Source of the DNA: Deltaproteobacteria bacterium
GTDB taxonomy: Bacteria > Bdellovibrionota > O2-12-FULL-43-9 > JACQJE01
DNA length: 5,722 nucleotides
Direction of reading: 5' to 3'
NCBI GenBank assembly: GCA_016205125.1
Contig: JACQJE010000033.1
Span: 1 to 5,722, forward strand
The notes under the pieces are model-generated. The model was not told the origin of the DNA, made no database searches, and worked only from the letters and a program-made list of their open reading frames with translations. The position numbers were made by a program, and so were the translations under genes. Positions 4,513 through 5,722 of the stretch are shown here, one piece after another; position 1 is the stretch's first letter; every line of letters starts with the position of its first letter.

Positions 4513-5722
4513 ATGAGGAGAAGTGATATCACAGCGGTCATCCTGGCGGCGGGAGAGGGGAAGCGGATGCACTCTGCGCTCCCCAAGTGTCTCCATCCGG
4601 TGGCAGGCTTGCCGATGCTGGAATATGCGTTGAGGGCAATGGAGGAAGTAGAAGGGATTGAGAGGATTGCGGTGGTTGTTTCTCCGGCAAACCGGGACGT
4701 TATTGAAGGATTTCTCAAGGAAAGAGATTCTTCGGCGTTGCCTCAGAATGACAGATCAGCAGAGAGAGTGTTGATCGAAACAGTAGTGCAGCCTGAACCC
4801 GAAGGAACGGGGAGTGCACTGCGCTGTGCGTTGCGAGAGGAGGGGATCAAGGGAACAATTCTCGTCATGGGGGCGGATTCGCCTCTGATCACGACTGAGA
4901 GTTTGACGCGGCTTGTGAAAACCCATCTTCATGGGCAGGCGGTGTTGAGTCTGTTGACGACCCGCTATGAGACCGAAAATTCCTATGGAAGAATTTTGCG
5001 GGACGAGCGGGGAAAAGTGGTTCGGATTGTTGAAGCCGCTGATTGTAGTGAGGATATGAAAAAGATCGCGGAGATCAACAGCGGTGTTTACTGCATGGAG
5101 AGTGAGGCAATCATGCCCCTCCTGGAGGATCTGCGTCAGCATAACGCTCAGGCGGAATATTATCTGACCGATCTTATCGAGATGTGTGTAAAAAAGGGAT
5201 TGTTTGTTGCAGATGCCCAATTGGAAGAGTGGCGAGAGACTTTGGGAATCAACAACCGGAGTGAATTGGCGATCGTGGAACATCTGATGAGAATGAGGGT
5301 TATTGATCGCTTGATGAAGAAAGGGGTGACTGTTGTTCATCCTGCGGTGACCTACATTGATGCGACCGTGGTGATTGGAAAGGAGAGTGTGATTCACCCG
5401 GGGGTGCGGCTCCTGGGAAAGACAACGATGGGTGAGAATTGCATCGTTGAGGCGTACAGCACTTTGCGAAATGTGAGTGTCGGGAGCGGCTGCCATGTGA
5501 AGGAGAGTTGTGTGCTTGAGGAGGCGGTGCTCGAAGCGGAGGTCACTGTCGGGCCGTTTGCGCATTTGCGGCCGGGGACTCTCTTGCATAGAGGGGCAAG
5601 GGTTGGAAATTTTGTAGAGGTGAAAAAGTCGACCCTTGGTCCGGGGAGCAAAGCGAATCATCTTGCTTACATTGGAGACGCGGAGGTGGGGCGCAATGCC
5701 AATATTGGAGCAGGGGTGATTA
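4513..5722 (+). CDS. glmU: Bifunctional GlmU: GlcN-1-P acetyltransferase / GlcNAc-1-P uridyltransferase (3' truncated by window)
   Basis: GlmU makes UDP-GlcNAc, the precursor of peptidoglycan and lipopolysaccharide, in two steps in the cytoplasm. The 403 codons present run off the right edge about 70 residues short of the usual end. The N-terminal uridyltransferase domain has L-A-A-G-E-G-K-R-M (11-19), Lys25, Q-P-E-P-E-G-T-G (93-100), Asp122 in A-D-S-P-L, I-N-S-G, Y-Y-L-T-D and I-N-N-R. The left-handed beta-helix acetyltransferase domain has the hexapeptide pattern, G-P-F-A-H-L-R-P-G, V-G-N-F-V-E-V-K-K, H-L-A-Y-I-G-D and N-I-G-A-G. The ATG at 4513 has AGGA (4501-4504) at 8-base spacing; a stop at 4477 closes the frame upstream. 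Oddities: residues about 70-86 are a 17-residue excess over E. coli GlmU, partly encoded by a dispersed repeat (4724-4753), and Ala121 replaces the glycine usually before the catalytic-site Asp. The frame stays open, so the gene is probably functional. Confidence 0.95.
   Translation, partial: MRRSDITAVILAAGEGKRMHSALPKCLHPVAGLPMLEYALRAMEEVEGIERIAVVVSPANRDVIEGFLKERDSSALPQNDRSAERVLIETVVQPEPEGTGSALRCALREEGIKGTILVMGADSPLITTESLTRLVKTHLHGQAVLSLLTTRYETENSYGRILRDERGKVVRIVEAADCSEDMKKIAEINSGVYCMESEAIMPLLEDLRQHNAQAEYYLTDLIEMCVKKGLFVADAQLEEWRETLGINNRSELAIVEHLMRMRVIDRLMKKGVTVVHPAVTYIDATVVIGKESVIHPGVRLLGKTTMGENCIVEAYSTLRNVSVGSGCHVKESCVLEEAVLEAEVTVGPFAHLRPGTLLHRGARVGNFVEVKKSTLGPGSKANHLAYIGDAEVGRNANIGAGVI
4724..4753 (-). 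repeat. Short palindromic dispersed repeat, copy D, embedded in the glmU coding sequence
   Basis: On the plus strand it runs GAGATTCTTCGGC, then GTT, then GCCTCAGAATGACA. The core is a clean palindrome: ATTCT (4727-4731) pairs with AGAAT (4745-4749), and GGC with GCC around a GTT loop. It has the same orientation and skeleton as copy B but is 2 bp longer, with the ATTCT/AGAAT arm variant instead of ATCCT/AGGAT. The compensating arm changes support conservation of the hairpin. In the glmU frame it encodes about R-D-S-S-A-L-P-Q-N-D. Confidence 0.7.

Noticed and set aside
4756..5661. 301-codon open frame on the minus strand opposite glmU
   Set aside because: It is the antisense shadow of glmU, has a composition of His, Pro, Arg and Leu typical of shadows, and matches no family I know.
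1..5722. CRISPR array, insertion sequence, prophage or toxin-antitoxin locus
   Set aside because: No regularly spaced direct repeats, transposase, integrase or small gene pairs are visible; all sizeable frames are housekeeping genes or their shadows.

Overview
The window carries ordinary bacterial housekeeping genes in two divergent groups. Every gene is recognisable, and no mobile element, CRISPR array or defence locus is visible. The source is a bacterium: it has bifunctional GlmU, SSB with an acidic tip, EF-P, and sigma70-type promoter candidates. Base composition is moderate. A dispersed 28-30 bp palindromic repeat (typical form GTCATYCTGAGC..AGCGAAGRATCTC) and a CCCTCTCCC/GGGAGAGGG repeat are both present. 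Such repeats are common in several environmental phyla (for example Nitrospirota-, Deltaproteobacteria- or Acidobacteria-like genomes). The phylum cannot be fixed from this window.

Minus strand, read right to left: ssb (start 3083 preferred, stop at 2628), a TPR-repeat protein (2518 or 2560 down to 1814), an M24 Xaa-Pro aminopeptidase (1737-652) and efp (591-28). The peptidase/efp pair is a widely conserved neighbourhood. All four are co-directional with gaps of about 60-110 bp, so they may be co-transcribed. A candidate internal promoter precedes the peptidase, and a short hairpin directly follows the efp stop.

Plus strand: a YiiP/FieF-type cation diffusion facilitator (3193-4179) diverges from ssb. 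A 333-bp non-coding stretch follows, and then glmU (from 4513), which runs off the right edge about 70 residues short of its usual end. The non-coding stretch is dense with structure. It holds two GC-rich palindromic repeat blocks just after the transporter, a good sigma70-type promoter (TTGACG-17-TAAATT), and two inverted copies of the short repeat that can fold into one long hairpin in the predicted glmU leader.

The most interesting observation is the short repeat family. Four copies lie in 5.7 kb: one between the peptidase and efp, two facing each other in the glmU leader, and one inside the glmU reading frame. The copy inside glmU encodes about ten residues in a GlmU that is 17 residues longer than E. 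coli GlmU before the UTP-site glutamine. This looks like a palindromic repeat that inserted into, and was tolerated by, an essential gene. The transporter also lacks part of the regulatory zinc site C of its family while keeping its transport site. I see no convincing new multi-gene system.
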